This document shows, piece after piece, positions 22,751 to 34,896 of a stretch of 64,000 nt of DNA (positions are counted from its first letter, which is position 1; each line of letters begins with the position of its first letter). A program made the position numbers and the translations under genes. The stretch covers positions 52,147,381-52,211,380 of the forward strand of contig JALJCS010000001.1 in NCBI GenBank assembly GCA_023055355.1, written 5' to 3'. The notes beneath the pieces were generated by a model. That model did not search any database. It was not told the origin of the DNA and saw nothing but the letters and a program-made list of their open reading frames with translations. Source of the stretch: Agelaius tricolor (lineage: Eukaryota; Chordata; Aves; Passeriformes; Icteridae).

Positions 22751-24689
22751 AAAATTTTAGCAATTGAGTTTCAGTTTTCCCATCTCAAAATTTAGTAGGA
22801 ACTTAAACCTTGGAGCCAGGTCTTCCAGAGAAAGAAAACAGTGCTGGTGGGCTGCACCTTGCTGCTGTGAGAAGCAATTGCTTCCCAACAGTCTGCTGTT
22901 TTTTGGAAGGTATGCCTTCCAAAAGCAGCACGGAAAAGAGCAGAGAGTGCTAAAACGCGGTAGAATTCTGAGATGCCTCATTAAAGAATGAAGAAGTTTT
23001 GTGAAATCCAGTGAGTTAGAAAACCTGAGGCTGGGGCCTAATTTCTGCTTTCAGGTCTTATGAAGGTCAACAGCTTAAAGTGACAGGTTAGCAGAGTTCA
23101 GATGTTTGTTTTTTTCAAGGGTGGCATTGTACAGATGTAATTGGAACTAGGAATGCTTCTTAGAGTCATATCACAGTAATAAACTGATAATTGTACAAAT
23201 TTTTTTTTTTATATATAACTTATGTAGAGGGGAAAATACTCTTTTCCCTGATAGAGCATTACTGTAAATTGTTGAATTACTTTATTATGCAGATAAAGTA
23301 TAAGTCTCCTGGGAATAGTTCTAATAAAATGGAAAATTTATAACAATGTTGCAATATTTTTTTACCAATCAGAAGCCACAGTAAGAGGTAATCATGTTGT
23401 TTATTTGTAAACAATGGGCATTTTAATAACAAGAAAGTAGTTGTAAGAGGATTTTATTATTATTGCAAGAGAACAACTGAGATTTAATCTGCAGCAGTGA
23501 ATATCAAATATATAAATTTTGTAGTGAGAAAAGGTCACTGATAAAGTCTTTCCAATTGAGATGTAATGGATGGAACTCTACCATAAATCTTGAAGATACA
23601 TGTTGAAAGATTTTTGTTGATGTGGCAAAGTTAACCAAAGTTTCCCAAAGTTTTTGGGAAATATACTCTGGGGCTAAAAATGATACCTTGTTCAGTTTTA
23701 TTTTTGCTAAGTAAAAAGTATGTTAGCTAAAATAAAGTCAATGAAAACCCTTCACAGCCAGAAATCTCTTATGGGCCGTGAAAGCCTATTGCAGAAGCCA
23801 CAGAAAGTGCCAGTAAAGGTTTATCTTAGTATCGAACTTAGAATCGAAGTGTAAATTAAACTTTCAATGGTAGAGTCATGATTTAAGTGAGACAGAGTGT
23901 TTGGAGAGATAGATCAAAATATACAGAGGAAATATCCTAATGCATTCATAAATATTTAAACTCTTTTGTGGATTGCAAAAAGAAATTTAGGGGATTAACA
24001 AGAAATCTTATTGACATCATTTTTTTTTTCCCTCTAGGAGAGACTGTTTAAAGAACCTTTTGTTCTGGGTATGATGTCATCACTGATACTGTACATAGAA
24101 ACTGCATATATGGTATACAGCATACGTAGAATCATACATATTTACATAACAGACACTAATAGGTCTTTCCATGTAAATAAAATCAACAAAGTAAATGTTG
24201 AATTGACATATGAGTAGGGCAAATACAAACGAAAATGAGGAAAGGATCCTTATAGAAACATCAGGTAATAATTTTGCATTAAGTTCATTCATCTGTGCAA
24301 TGGGTAGATTTATATCTGCCACATAACATTGTGAGGCTCTTTTTATTAACATTTCTAAAAAGCAGTGACATTATTTAATTAGACAGGCATGCAAGTACCT
24401 GGTGGTGTTTTTTATCTGTCAACAACTGATATTCACAAGTATTCAGTTTCTCCCTCCTTGAAATGACGTCTTACTCATGACAGAATAAATAGAGCTGGGT
24501 GACAGGAAGTTACCTATCTTACCTCTCCAGGTGATGAAACAGTCTGCCTTTTCCATGTCTAGTGGAAATATTTGCTTAGCTTTTTGAAAGAGATGTTGCA
24601 ATCTCTCTAGTACATCCACTGAAGTGGTTATCTAGCCTTACCAGTCAACTCTTCTTAGTATATGTTCATTCATTGCTGCAATAAACAAG
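22751..24689. other. AT-rich non-coding sequence, no gene seen
   Basis: No recognisable element. T runs occur near 23200 and 24020. The open frames are short and unrecognised. Confidence 0.55.
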
Positions 24690-25135
24690 AGCTTTTTCAT
24701 CTTCCTTCCTATTTTTTAGGCTTTTTCTAGGCTGTCCAGCCCTCATTTCTTCAATTTTACCTTGTGGATCATCTTCTGATGATCTGTAATCATTCTGATC
24801 CCTCTCTGTTGCAGCCTATTCAGTAGCTCAGCATTTTTCTTAGAAGTGAATTGTCTGAAATGGAAGATGAAATTTCAGTACAGATTTTATACAAGCCAAA
24901 ACAATACAATTGCTTCATGTACAATCTTGTTGCCTATCTCCTTCTATGTATAGCCTTGGTGTGATTGCTTGTGATGACATTATTTACTCATTCAGCTTGT
25001 AATCAACCCTAAGGCCCAGAACCTTTTGTGGGACTTTTATCCAGTCAGCTGTTATACACACAGTATTTGCAACTTATTATTCCTGTTTAAGTGTAGTATA
25101 CTATACTGTGAGGTTGAAAATTTCAGATCTGAGAA
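24690..25135 (-). mobile_element. Ancient CR1 LINE remnant
   Basis: Read on the plus strand, the blocks follow the order of reverse-complemented amniote CR1: 'tttcttcaattttacctt', 'atcattctgatccctctctg', 'gtctgaaatgg', 'ttacaagccaa'-like, 'gttgcctatctcc', 'gacattatttactcattcagcttgtaatcaaccc' (in parts) and 'cccagaaccttttgtggga'. These correspond to the region 3' of the reverse transcriptase where the consensus has TTCAATC, CTCTCCTCTGG and CCCAGATCCTTTTC. Divergence is high, so this is an old insertion. The limits are approximate and both ends are lost. Confidence 0.65.
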
Positions 25136-28069
25136 AAGGTTTGATATTCCTTTTCTTGTGTAATATTAATAGGAAGATTTTGTCAATATTACCCCATATT
25201 TCTAGCTTTCATTACTTTTGCCAATGAAATAATTATTTAATTTATTTATTAACTCCAAAAAGACTTTAATGAATAAAAAGATTGACTACTTAGATCATAA
25301 TTCAGGGACTGATTGTCTTGAGACCACTCAAAGAAGAAAGTTTGGCCAAAAGAAAGCAGTAGAGATAGAGGCATTTTTGTATTCTTTTATCTGTATACTA
25401 AGTTATTGTGTTCCTATGCAAGCAAACTACTCTTTGTAAACGGTTTTCCATTTTTGGCTTTTCAAATCAACTGGACTCAGATTTGTACACATGCACCTTG
25501 AAGTACTACTTAACTTTCTTCAGACTGAAGTAAATAACCTGAAGTATTGCAAAATTATAGAGATTAGATAATTGTAAAGAAGAGAGATTCATCATAGAGC
25601 CTGTTATGAATTAACAGCTTTTATATGATAGATTGTGCAATACAACTGCATCTAGTGTTAGTATATAGTAGGAGAATAACAACAATAGGAAAAAAACCAT
25701 AACATATAGTGTTAAAGAACTTTTTAAACTATTTGTTCTCATCTTTGGTTAGCTGGCACATAACACTAGTTAGCTATTTTTAAATGGAAAATGCATCCAT
25801 TAAGCCCACAATGTGAGCCACTGATGTAACCAGAGCAGTCAATCAAAGATGACATGGAGCTGTACAGTGAAAGAATTAATTCAGACACTAATAGACAAGA
25901 GGAAAAAAGCTTACATCCTGAAGTAGGAGATTACTAGCCATAGCAACATAAACAAACATGTCTTGATGTCTTTTTTTTCCAGTTATATCAGATTATTTAC
26001 CAAACAATGAAGCAGATAAAGACACAGGTTACTTTATATTTGACTTATTTTTAGAACCACTTTTCTGTGGATTTTTCTTCCAAGTGGAACTCTTTGCCAA
26101 AAGACATGGTCCACTGTCCAGTTGTTGTGTGCATTTACTCTGTAGACTCCTCACTGCTGGTCTTTTGTTCTGTTATAGTGTATTTGAATAAACTGAAGTG
26201 AGAAACTGAAAAGAAACCTAAATAATGCTTTTACACTGAATAATGCAAATATCCTAAAAGAACCTTTCTTCAGCCTGCATTCTTTACTTTTTTTAAAATG
26301 GCCATCTCCTCCAGGAATTTTGTTTTTAAATTTCACACTGTGCTGCATGAAACAGCAATCAAGCTTGTGTGTGCTTTTCAGATGGGTTAATATGTTTTGT
26401 TAGTTCAAAAAAATGAAATTTATTTTTGTAAAGACAGTTTCCCAGTGACTAGAAGAATTCATATTGATTAAGAAGCAACTAAAGGAAATTTAGTTTTCAA
26501 GGATGCTTTCTTAAAAAAACAAAAAACAGTATTGTGTTATCTTTGGCTATCTACAGCAAAATATGCTATGACCAGGAAAAATTTTGAGGAAGTGGTTCCT
26601 GCTGGAATGTCAAGGGAATAAATGTCTCAGAAAAAGCACTCAGAACAGTAAGCCAAATTATGGCAAAACTTACATTTTATTTGCAATCCACCTATATTAA
26701 TGTGTTTGTGAAAACCCAGTTGTCATTCACATATACATAAGGTGATGATGCTTTATTTGTTTTTTAACTGACCATAGACCTGCTTTTGTAATCCTATCCT
26801 TTTAAAGCAAACAGAAGCACAATTATTATGTGCAGCTGGTGTATTGCCAAATGAATTTAATACTCTATTTTAAATTTAAAAAAATTTCCAAAGAAGTTCA
26901 GAAATTCTAATTTGTCCATTTATTCATCAGCAATTTTTGCAATAGTAGAACTCTGCTATTGAAGAAATTGTAACTGTCTTGGGTATGTTATAGTAAGTAA
27001 TTTTTGTTCTATCTCATTTAAGCAAAATAATAAGTACATGCTTGGCTTAATACCCAGGGTAGTTTCATTCTACTGATTTGCTAACTCAGGGTCTTTATTA
27101 CTTTATTGCCCTAAAGACTCCATTTGTCATCTCAGGAGCTAAATATGCCATTACATGTGGTAGGACTTCACAACCGTCCCAATATGTATTCTTTTCATCC
27201 TCCCCAACTTATCCAATGTCACCAAATTTTATTTGTCTGTAGGCATAGTGAAATTACTCATAGATTTTGGAGTTGGAACACTGTGGCATCAGGAATATAA
27301 TGTTTTGATTTATCTAATCTAACTGCAGAATAAAGGTTTTTGAGCCCCAGCTCTGAATTTTGCTGCCCACCGTCCCCCATTCTACATTTTTTAATAGAAG
27401 CCCAACTAGAAAGAATGAGCATGAATGGTTTGTGATGTAGTTATAACATATGGCATCAACAAAATTAATATCTTTGGAAACATAAGTCTCATATGAGCTT
27501 AATATGTTTGCTTTTCTGCATGGTCAGGATATTTTTTGATTTTAAGTGTAAACTGCCTATATAGATGTATTTTTGTAAATACACACTTTACACACTTTAC
27601 GCATGCTACATAGGCACATATTAAAATACATATACACATTTATACATTTCATATATTTAGTGCATGTTTACATATATGTGCTTGCTTTTCATTCAATTAC
27701 ATGTTTTAAATATTTTTGGTGACTTATATTCATTTCTAGCTGTCAATATGTCATAGTGCACTTCAACAAATTGTTAAGCATTTTGTTAATTCCTAGCATT
27801 AAGAGAGACATTATATTAGAAGAACTTGAGTCAGATTTGAAATTAAAATTCCATATCCCCTCTTCACCACAGATCACTAGCACAGTTGCAGCTCTCTGAA
27901 AGGATTATGTGAAAAAAAAAAAGTTCTTCACAAGCTCTGCATAAACTTTATGGTGTTGGACAAGGCATGTAAATCTGGACAGTTTCCCTGTTCCTGGGAT
28001 AAGTATAATTTTCCTTCTTGCAGTCCCCAGTGCTGGTTTCCTCTCCAGATGGGTGGGAGCTGTGTCTTT
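25136..28069. other. AT-rich non-coding sequence, no gene seen
   Basis: No recognisable gene. A stretch near 27560-27680 is rich in alternating acacattta/tacata units and includes a doubled ACACTTTAC. Otherwise nothing stands out. Confidence 0.55.
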
Positions 28070-28370
28070 CCTTAGATCAGTGACACAATGCACAACAGCA
28101 GTGGTGCAGCTTTTTCAAGTAGGAGGCTGAGGAGAAATCCTGGGATGAGGTTGCCATGGCAAGAAGCAGTCCCTGCCCTGTACGGTTTACACTGCATTGT
28201 GAATGCCATGCACGAGCTCCACTTTTTATCTTCATTTATATAATCAGCGATGAATTTACTGTGACTTAATTCACAACAATGTATTTAGACTTTGCACACT
28301 TCGTTTAAAGGCTGCACCTTTATTATCTTCAAATCCATGCAAAGATTCTGCAGGAAAGGAAAAATTTAAA
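28070..28370. promoter_or_regulatory. Candidate conserved non-coding element
   Basis: Complex sequence without simple repeats, with mixed CG-containing and TAAT-type motifs (for example 'atataatcagcgatgaat' and 'gtgacttaattcacaac' between 28235 and 28285). It stands out from the slippage-rich neutral DNA around it. Constraint is inferred from texture only. Confidence 0.15.
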
Positions 28371-29939
28371 GGCATCTTTCTCAGTAGTGACAGGGGCATA
28401 GAAGGAGGGGCTGTTCTTTGTAGCCATTAGATGTCTCAATTAGTGGAGCATTTTCTAAACATCTGCATACAGAAAAATTTAGCTGTGTGATCAGGAGTCA
28501 AAGGCAACTTGCTGGAATAAGTCCTGTCAGACTGCTGTTTTATACCAATGGATGTGGGACCCTTCCATGGGCTGATGGAAGCCAAGATTGGAACTCAAGA
28601 TCACAGAACAACCAGAAGGAAAGGAGAAGAGGAGAAGAAAACTGACTGCATCACTAGGCAAAAGGTCCTGTCTTTCAGCTGTTGAGACAGCACTGACAGC
28701 CCTATAGGGATCTGTTTGCTGCTTTTGTACATGAAGGTGAGGTACCAGGGGTGTTGTTGATGACAGGAATAGGCTACAGCAGGAGTTTTCTCGTAGAAAA
28801 GACTAGTCACAGAGGGTATTCTTGATATCTAGGAGAGTTAAAGTTAGCAGAGCTCTCTGCAGCCAAGATAACTGCAGACAAAAACAAAAAATAAACAGAC
28901 TTTTGGATTCATATTGAATTATTTGAAAAGGGGAAATCTAAGAATTAAGCAGTTAGTTTAGAAACCAGTAAATTGAAAAACAACCCACCCTATCTATTGG
29001 ACCATGATACTATTTAATTTCTACACTCTCTGGGGCCTATTTACTAGTCTACAACACATGGAGAAAAGGGATCATAGCCCTACTAGAGATGCTCAGGGTC
29101 TTCTGGCAACAGAAGACCTAACATGATTTCAGTTGCAAGGGGAAAATTTACCCATAACTTGCCTCCATTCCCCCTTAGTTAGATGACACCAGGAAGTATT
29201 TCATATTAGAATAACTTTTCTAGCTCTCTTGCAGTATTCTGCTGACAGTTTTATTTTATGATTTTTATCTAATCATAGTGTTTTGCAATCTTATTGAATT
29301 AAAGTGGACTTGCAGTGTTTCACACATGAAACAATACAGAGAATTTCCAGTAAAATGAAAATTTCTGAAGGCAGTATTTAACAGTGTATATTACAGCTGT
29401 TCACACCATTATACTTACAAAGGCAGTAGCTTTCTGTTGCTAAGTCCTACATAAAATGAGGAAATAATTAGATTTGCCACAGTGGCTACAGTATGAATGT
29501 GATGAAATTATTCAGACCAGAAACCATATGCAGACTTCAGCACTAGAGGAAGAGAAAGACAGTTTTGCTGCTATCAAAGCAACAAAAGACAACTCAGTAT
29601 CTTAATTTAGACATCCAGTATATCTGGTTGAAATTTTTCTTTCCTTCCTCTTCTGAAAATGGGATTCTTATGGAATGGAAAAAAAGGCCACACCTGCAAA
29701 AGGAAATACTGAGTAAAGAACACGAAAACATTAAAAAAAAATTTGTTCACTCTATTTCCTGCCCATTTCTTCTTCCTAGTTTATTTTCATGAATAAAGAT
29801 TACACTGCTGGAATTCTCAGTTTTTCTCAGTGTTTCAACACCTATTTATGGGTTTGGGAATATCCTTTTAATAGTATCTACTTATCAAGCAGTATAAATA
29901 GCTAGAATGCCCCAAATATTGTTCATCTGATCAGCAGAT
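28371..29939. other. Non-coding sequence, no gene seen
   Basis: No recognised repeat or gene. Open frames reach about 75 codons and are unrecognised. Confidence 0.55.
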
Positions 29940-30800
29940 CCAATTTAGGTTGGAATTGTTCAAGATCATAGAGTCCAACCATAAATCTAGTACTGCCAAG
30001 GCCACCACTAAATTATGCCCCTAAGTGCTACATTTTGCACACTTTTTAAATACCTCCAGGGGTGGTGATTTCCCCACTTCCCTGGGCAGCCTGTTCTAGT
30101 CCCTGACACCCCTTTCTATGAATAAATTTTTCCTCATAACCAGTCTAAACCTCCCCTGGTGCAACTTGAAGCTGTTCCCTCTTATCCTATCACTTGTTAC
30201 ATGTGAGAAGAGGCCAACCCCCACCCGACTACACCCTCCTTTCAGGGAATTGTAGAAACTGATAAGGGAGACTTGTGTGCTCCAAACTCCACCTGCTCTG
30301 TTGCTCTTTGGACACACTCCAGCACCTCCATGTCTTTCTTGTATTGAGGGGCCCAAAACTGAACACAGGATTCAAGGTGCAGTCTCACCAAGGCCAAGTA
30401 CAGGAGAATGATCACTGCCCTACCTCCATTTTCCACAGTACTCCTGATACCATCCAGGATACTAAACTCTAGGTAGATGGCATCCAAAGCCTTTCCCTCA
30501 TCCACTAGGCAGGCCACCTTGTCATAGAAGGACATTAGGCCGGTCAGTCCTCTGACTGGGGCTTGTAGTTCCCCAGGTCCCCCTTCTGGCCCTTTAGATG
30601 GTCATCACATTTGCTAAATTACAGGCAGTCACCTGGGACCTTGACAGTGAGCCAGGACTTCTGTTAAATGGCAGAGTGGTTTAGAGAGCACTTGTACCAA
30701 CTCCATCAGTCCTCTTGGGTGGGTCCCATATGGCCCCATAGACCACTACCATACTGGGCCACCTCAATTATCCTGTCTCTCTGCTATTTCAGCTGATGGC
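29940..30800 (-). mobile_element. CR1 LINE, 3' part, with internal deletion
   Basis: The plus strand reads as reverse-complemented avian CR1: 'gagtccaacc', 'gccaaggccaccact', 'aaatacctccagggg', 'ttccctgggcagcctgttc', 'aaacctcccctggtgcaact', 'gacacactccagcacctc', 'gaggggcccaaaactgaaca', then 'ccaccttgtcatagaagga' and 'ggcccc..atagac'. The minus-strand frame 30242-30535 begins SFYDKVACLVDEGKA and runs to AIYLEFS. This corresponds to the CR1 reverse-transcriptase segment before and into motif A, and then jumps near 30460-30475 straight to 3' coding sequence. The palm core, including the second catalytic aspartate box, is therefore deleted. Upstream frames carry stops, so the copy is dead. The 5' part of the element is absent, as usual for CR1 truncated on insertion. 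Confidence 0.92.
30242..30535 (-). pseudogene. CR1 ORF2 reverse-transcriptase fragment, palm deleted
   Basis: This 97-codon open frame lies inside the CR1 copy. Residues 1-24 match the CR1 pattern FYDKV-LVDEGKA-D-IYLEFS leading into palm motif A (consensus YLDFSKAFD, here YLEFS with the rest lost). From about residue 26 the frame continues with sequence from the C-terminal end of ORF2 (for example [30 protein letters not shown], in parts). The join proves an internal deletion. It cannot encode an active enzyme: no YADD-type box, no thumb and no endonuclease domain. Confidence 0.85.
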
Positions 30801-31949
30801 AAACATTTATGGAAAGTTGTTGGATATCTGGTATTTGTGGAACGGTCCTTCAGATTTTGTGCTTTTCAAGAATGCAATAACCATGGTTTTGAGGTGGGGG
30901 TTTTAGAGTAAAGCTGGTTTTAGCAGATACCACTCAATCTTATCTTTTTTCCTGCCAGTGAGAGTCCTTAGTAGCAGCACAATTGCATACATTGAGATAC
31001 CACTTGCCTAGACTAAGGTAGATAACCAGCCCATTTGCCAGCAACAGACTCAAAATAAAGAATATTCTTAAGTGTAAGTGTAAGTGGGCCTTTCCCTCTC
31101 TATGAAAAAATAGAAAAGTAAGTAGACTAAAGAAGCCGTGGGGGAGGTGGCTGTGGCATTCCTATCCTTTCAGTCGTGCATTAGCCAAGCCTTACTGGAA
31201 GTCTCATCCCCAACCCTATAAGAGTTAACAGCCTTTTAAGTGCAGTTCTGCCATGAATTTTAATAGAGATGCAGTCTGTAAAAAAAAAAAAATAAAGGAA
31301 GACAGATCTACAAAGGTTGCTCAAATGCAAAATTCTAGTTCACAGTCTGTGTCTAGATATGCCATTTGTTAGCAGAGCTTGGAAGTTAGTGAAACTTAAA
31401 CCATCTTTTGTATTTCCCTGATCTCCACCCTTTAAGCAGTTTCTGCACTGCACAGTTGTCAAGTAAAAAGTATTTCAGTCTGGAGAATAATGAAAGGAGA
31501 AAATCCATTCTGTATAAAAAATGACCAGTCCCTGTTATGACATTTATTGTGTATTCACTTATGAGATATTGGGTAGTGCATATGTGTCATAACAGAAGGA
31601 TTATCCATCACATATACTCCTCCATATAAAGCTGTGCAGTATTCAGGTGCGTTTTGCATATCCACATCCATATAAAGACACATGAAAGACTTGGCTCACT
31701 ATGAAAATCTTAAGCCAACAAATCCATTCTTTGCAATGTCACATGACTACACCACCCTGAAACCTTGTGGACTGATGTTATCTATTTAACCTTGAAGATC
31801 TCCAGTGAAGGTGATCCAGCGTCCTCCCTGTGACATATTCTCTAAAGCCTAGACCTTTCTAATAAAGGTCTTATGTTTATTTAAAGCAAAGTTTCCTTGT
31901 TGGTGCTTTCCAGTACACCTACTATTTGTCAGTCAAAGAAGACTATGCA
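30801..31949. other. Non-coding sequence, no gene seen
   Basis: AT-rich, with an A-run near 31280-31293 and a tripled GTGTAA unit near 31072-31084. No gene or named repeat recognised. Confidence 0.55.
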
Positions 31950-32440
31950 AGACTTATTGCTCACTGTCCCTTTTGTTAAATCCCCTTGAATATTTTGTCA
32001 GTTATCATGTCTCCCCTCAGCATTATTTTTTCCTAGATTGTGTCTTGTGAGGCCTGTTTTCTAAATGTTTAATCATTTTTTATTTCTCTTTGAACTCCCT
32101 AATTTGCCTGTCATTTTTCAAATGCAATACTTCAAATTGAATGTAGGACTCCTACTGATGCTTAATAAACACCAAGTAGAACAGGGTAATTAACTCATTT
32201 AGGTTTAAATTTATTACTCTTAATACAACTTAATACCCTATAGCATTTGCTTCCTTTTCACTTTTTTTTTTTGGTTGTGAAAGTGCTGTATATTTGACTC
32301 ATAAGTACTTTGTCACCCAGCACAAAACTCCTGTCCTTCTGTTGTATCTATCTCATTACTCTCCTTATCTTCTATATTTGAACATATTGTTAATCTTTCA
32401 CCTTTACTCTTCAGTTACTTATTGCCTCTGTTGGAGAGGA
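31950..32440 (-). mobile_element. Ancient CR1 LINE remnant
   Basis: Plus-strand blocks in reverse-complement CR1 order: 'ttatcatgtctcccctcagc', 'cctagattgtgtctt', 'aatcattttttatttctctttgaactcc', 'acttcaaattgaatgtagga', 'atagcatttgcttcctttt', 'tatatttgactcataagtac', 'ttgtcacccagcacaaaactcctgtcctt' (quoted in parts). They correspond to the region 3' of the reverse transcriptase, as in the remnant at 24690. The two remnants overlap in the part of CR1 they represent and are separate insertions. Strongly diverged; boundaries approximate. Confidence 0.7.
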
Positions 32441-32981
32441 TTTTTTTGTTCATTTTAGTCATCAAGTAATTAAGATTTTATTAATACTAGCTACAACCTA
32501 TGAAGATGTCTCTTTATGTAACTTGCAAAGAATTTATTGCCTTCCAGCTTCAAATTAAAGATTGGTTCAGTGTGTGTTCTGCCACATCCCACACAGGGGC
32601 CAATACAAATATTGTGTAGTGAATGGTGGACTCCATAGAGAAACTCCACTTGATATTAATTTCAATAGGAAATCAGATAGGTTAATAATTACGTTCAATA
32701 TTTGACTTGCTTTGACCAACTGAGGAACATTTAATTCCTTCCACATTCTGTTGACTTCAACTGAACTATTTGTAGAATACAGTTTAGTGCCACTAACTAA
32801 TAAGCTCCTTCTTTTCTGTTGCTAATCAGCTGAATAAATTAAAATGTTTGGCCCTTAAGCTGGGTATTTTATCAAAGCATCCCTACTATGCATGGGAGTG
32901 CATCTAAGTAGAATCAAAAGTTTGGGAGACTCTCTGGCTTGTCGAAGCAAGGCATGAGACAGAATTTCTGATTCTTTTGTG

Positions 32982-33010
32982 TGCATGTGTGTGTGTGTGT
33001 GTGTCTGTGT
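32982..33010 (+). repeat. (TG)n microsatellite
   Basis: Alternating TG with interruptions (tgcatg at the left, tctg at the right), the pure core covering about 32986-33004. Confidence 0.9.
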
Positions 33011-34882
33011 GAGACAGGGAGAAAGAGTGTCTGAGGGAAATAGAAATTCAGAGGAATGTGGGGGAAAAAAGTGCATGCTAGCAAGTTTTCAACAGTCTGT
33101 GTTAAAATATGGCAGGTGTGTTATTTGGGAGTTTCCATGTGGCCCAAAGGTAAAGTTTGAATTTATTTCATTCCTTTGTGCTCACTTTCTTTTTTTCAGT
33201 GTTTAAAAACTTTAATCCTTCTGAAGAGTGATAGGTCATTTATCCCTTAGACATACTTTTTAATTTCTTTTGTAGGAATGTTAGGAGGACAGTGGGTTTT
33301 TCCCTTGGCCAGCCAACAAGATAAATCATACTCTGCAATTGCTGGTAAATATTTTAACTTCAAAAATAAAGTGAAGGAGAAAATATGTCACAGGCACTTT
33401 TAGAACTCACTTAATCTTCAGATGCCTCTGTAGTCTCCATGCTGGGATATCTAAAATTTTAGGCATATTATAAAGGCATTACAGACAAACCTTTGGCATT
33501 CTAACCTTCAATTCTGTAAATATATGTAAGTCCTATTAGATTAAAATCTACAAAATTAAAGGAAAACCATAGGCATGAAATGGAACCTAGGGAATTTTAC
33601 CCTATCCCTATGACATATGTTTATATTAGATTATGTTGTCTGTTGGAATCCTTGAAAACTTAAAGTCATATTTCAAACAGTAGAATTCTAACTGCTTATA
33701 CTTCCAGTGGCCAGAGAAGACACTTGCTAGTGACCAGTGCACATTTTTGTTTGCTCGTAAAAATATTACTTCATGCTGTTCTTTCAAGAATGAATACGTA
33801 CTTGCCTCTTTCCTACTGCTAGTCTGCATTGTATTGACCTTATGTACAAGTCTTATGGAGTAAACAAACCATAAAAGATTCTTATAAAATAGATGGACTA
33901 TACGCTGCCTTCTGTTGGAGAAAAAAAACCAACAGAAAACCAAAAGGCTATTTTTTTAATCTTATTTTCCAATGAAGTTGTTTTAAGATACAATACTTTG
34001 AGGTACAGTAAGCTTATGTGTGTATTGATACAACCAAGACCTTTGTCTGTGTTTTTTATTTGTTTTGTTTTGTTGTTGTTTTTAAAACAGATACTATATG
34101 ATGTTGAAAGGTCAGAAGAGAAAAGCCAACTTGTTCTCTGTCTTTGTAATATGTCTGATGTCAGACAGACATTTTTTTCAATCTGCTTTGCATGCAGCGT
34201 CTTATCCCCTGAGCTGAAGTTACTGGTATTATACCCAAAAATCCAAGGGAAAGGGTATTTCTGTTGAAATTTAATGACCAGTTTCAAATTAGGGATTAGC
34301 CTGTAAAATGAAGAAATGTCAGAGAAAGGCAAGCATTTAACCATACCCAGGGATCTAGTCTTCCTTCTTCTGAGTCAAAGAGATACTTCAATCCAGACTC
34401 ATTCTGCTGTATTTATTTAAACTGTAAGTGCAGACTCCAAAGCAGCAGTAAGGCTGTGAGGTTTCTACCAGCTTTATTTTTGTGACCTTTCAATGTGCTA
34501 CTGTATTGTAAGCAGCCACAGTATCTTATGCTGCCACTGTCAGTATTTTTTGATTTTAAGGAAGATAAAAAACTGCCATTATTATGGTAATTGTTTTTGT
34601 ATTGCCCCACTAAAATTGAAATGGATGTCTGATCCCTTCAAAATAGCTTGAATTTACAAGCTAGATGTTTGGACACTTTTAAAGAACCCTTGACAACTTA
34701 CCAAAGATATCAATCTGATTGCCTCAGACTGAGAAGAATTATGTCATGAGTTGTATAAGGTTATCTGATTTTATGAGTGTCAATAATAAATGACAAAAAA
34801 GTTAGGTTTTTTTATCAATAAAAGTCCAAATCAGCCTTTGGAAGAACAGAGGCTCACTATAAAAATGAGAAGACGTTTGTTG

Positions 34883-34896
34883 AGGTCAGCTGACCA
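34883..34896. promoter_or_regulatory. AGGTCA inverted pair / 12-bp palindrome
   Basis: GGTCAGCTGACC (34884-34895) is a perfect palindrome centred on a CAGCTG E-box. It can also be read as an AGGTCA half-site, two bases, then TGACCA. Nuclear receptors bind AGGTCA half-sites. A single such palindrome can arise by chance. Confidence 0.25.

Noticed and set aside
33898..34344. Longest open frame (148 codons, minus) as a gene
   Set aside because: It is fully opposed by a 124-codon plus frame, has no recognisable domain and no flanking exons. Chance is the simpler reading.
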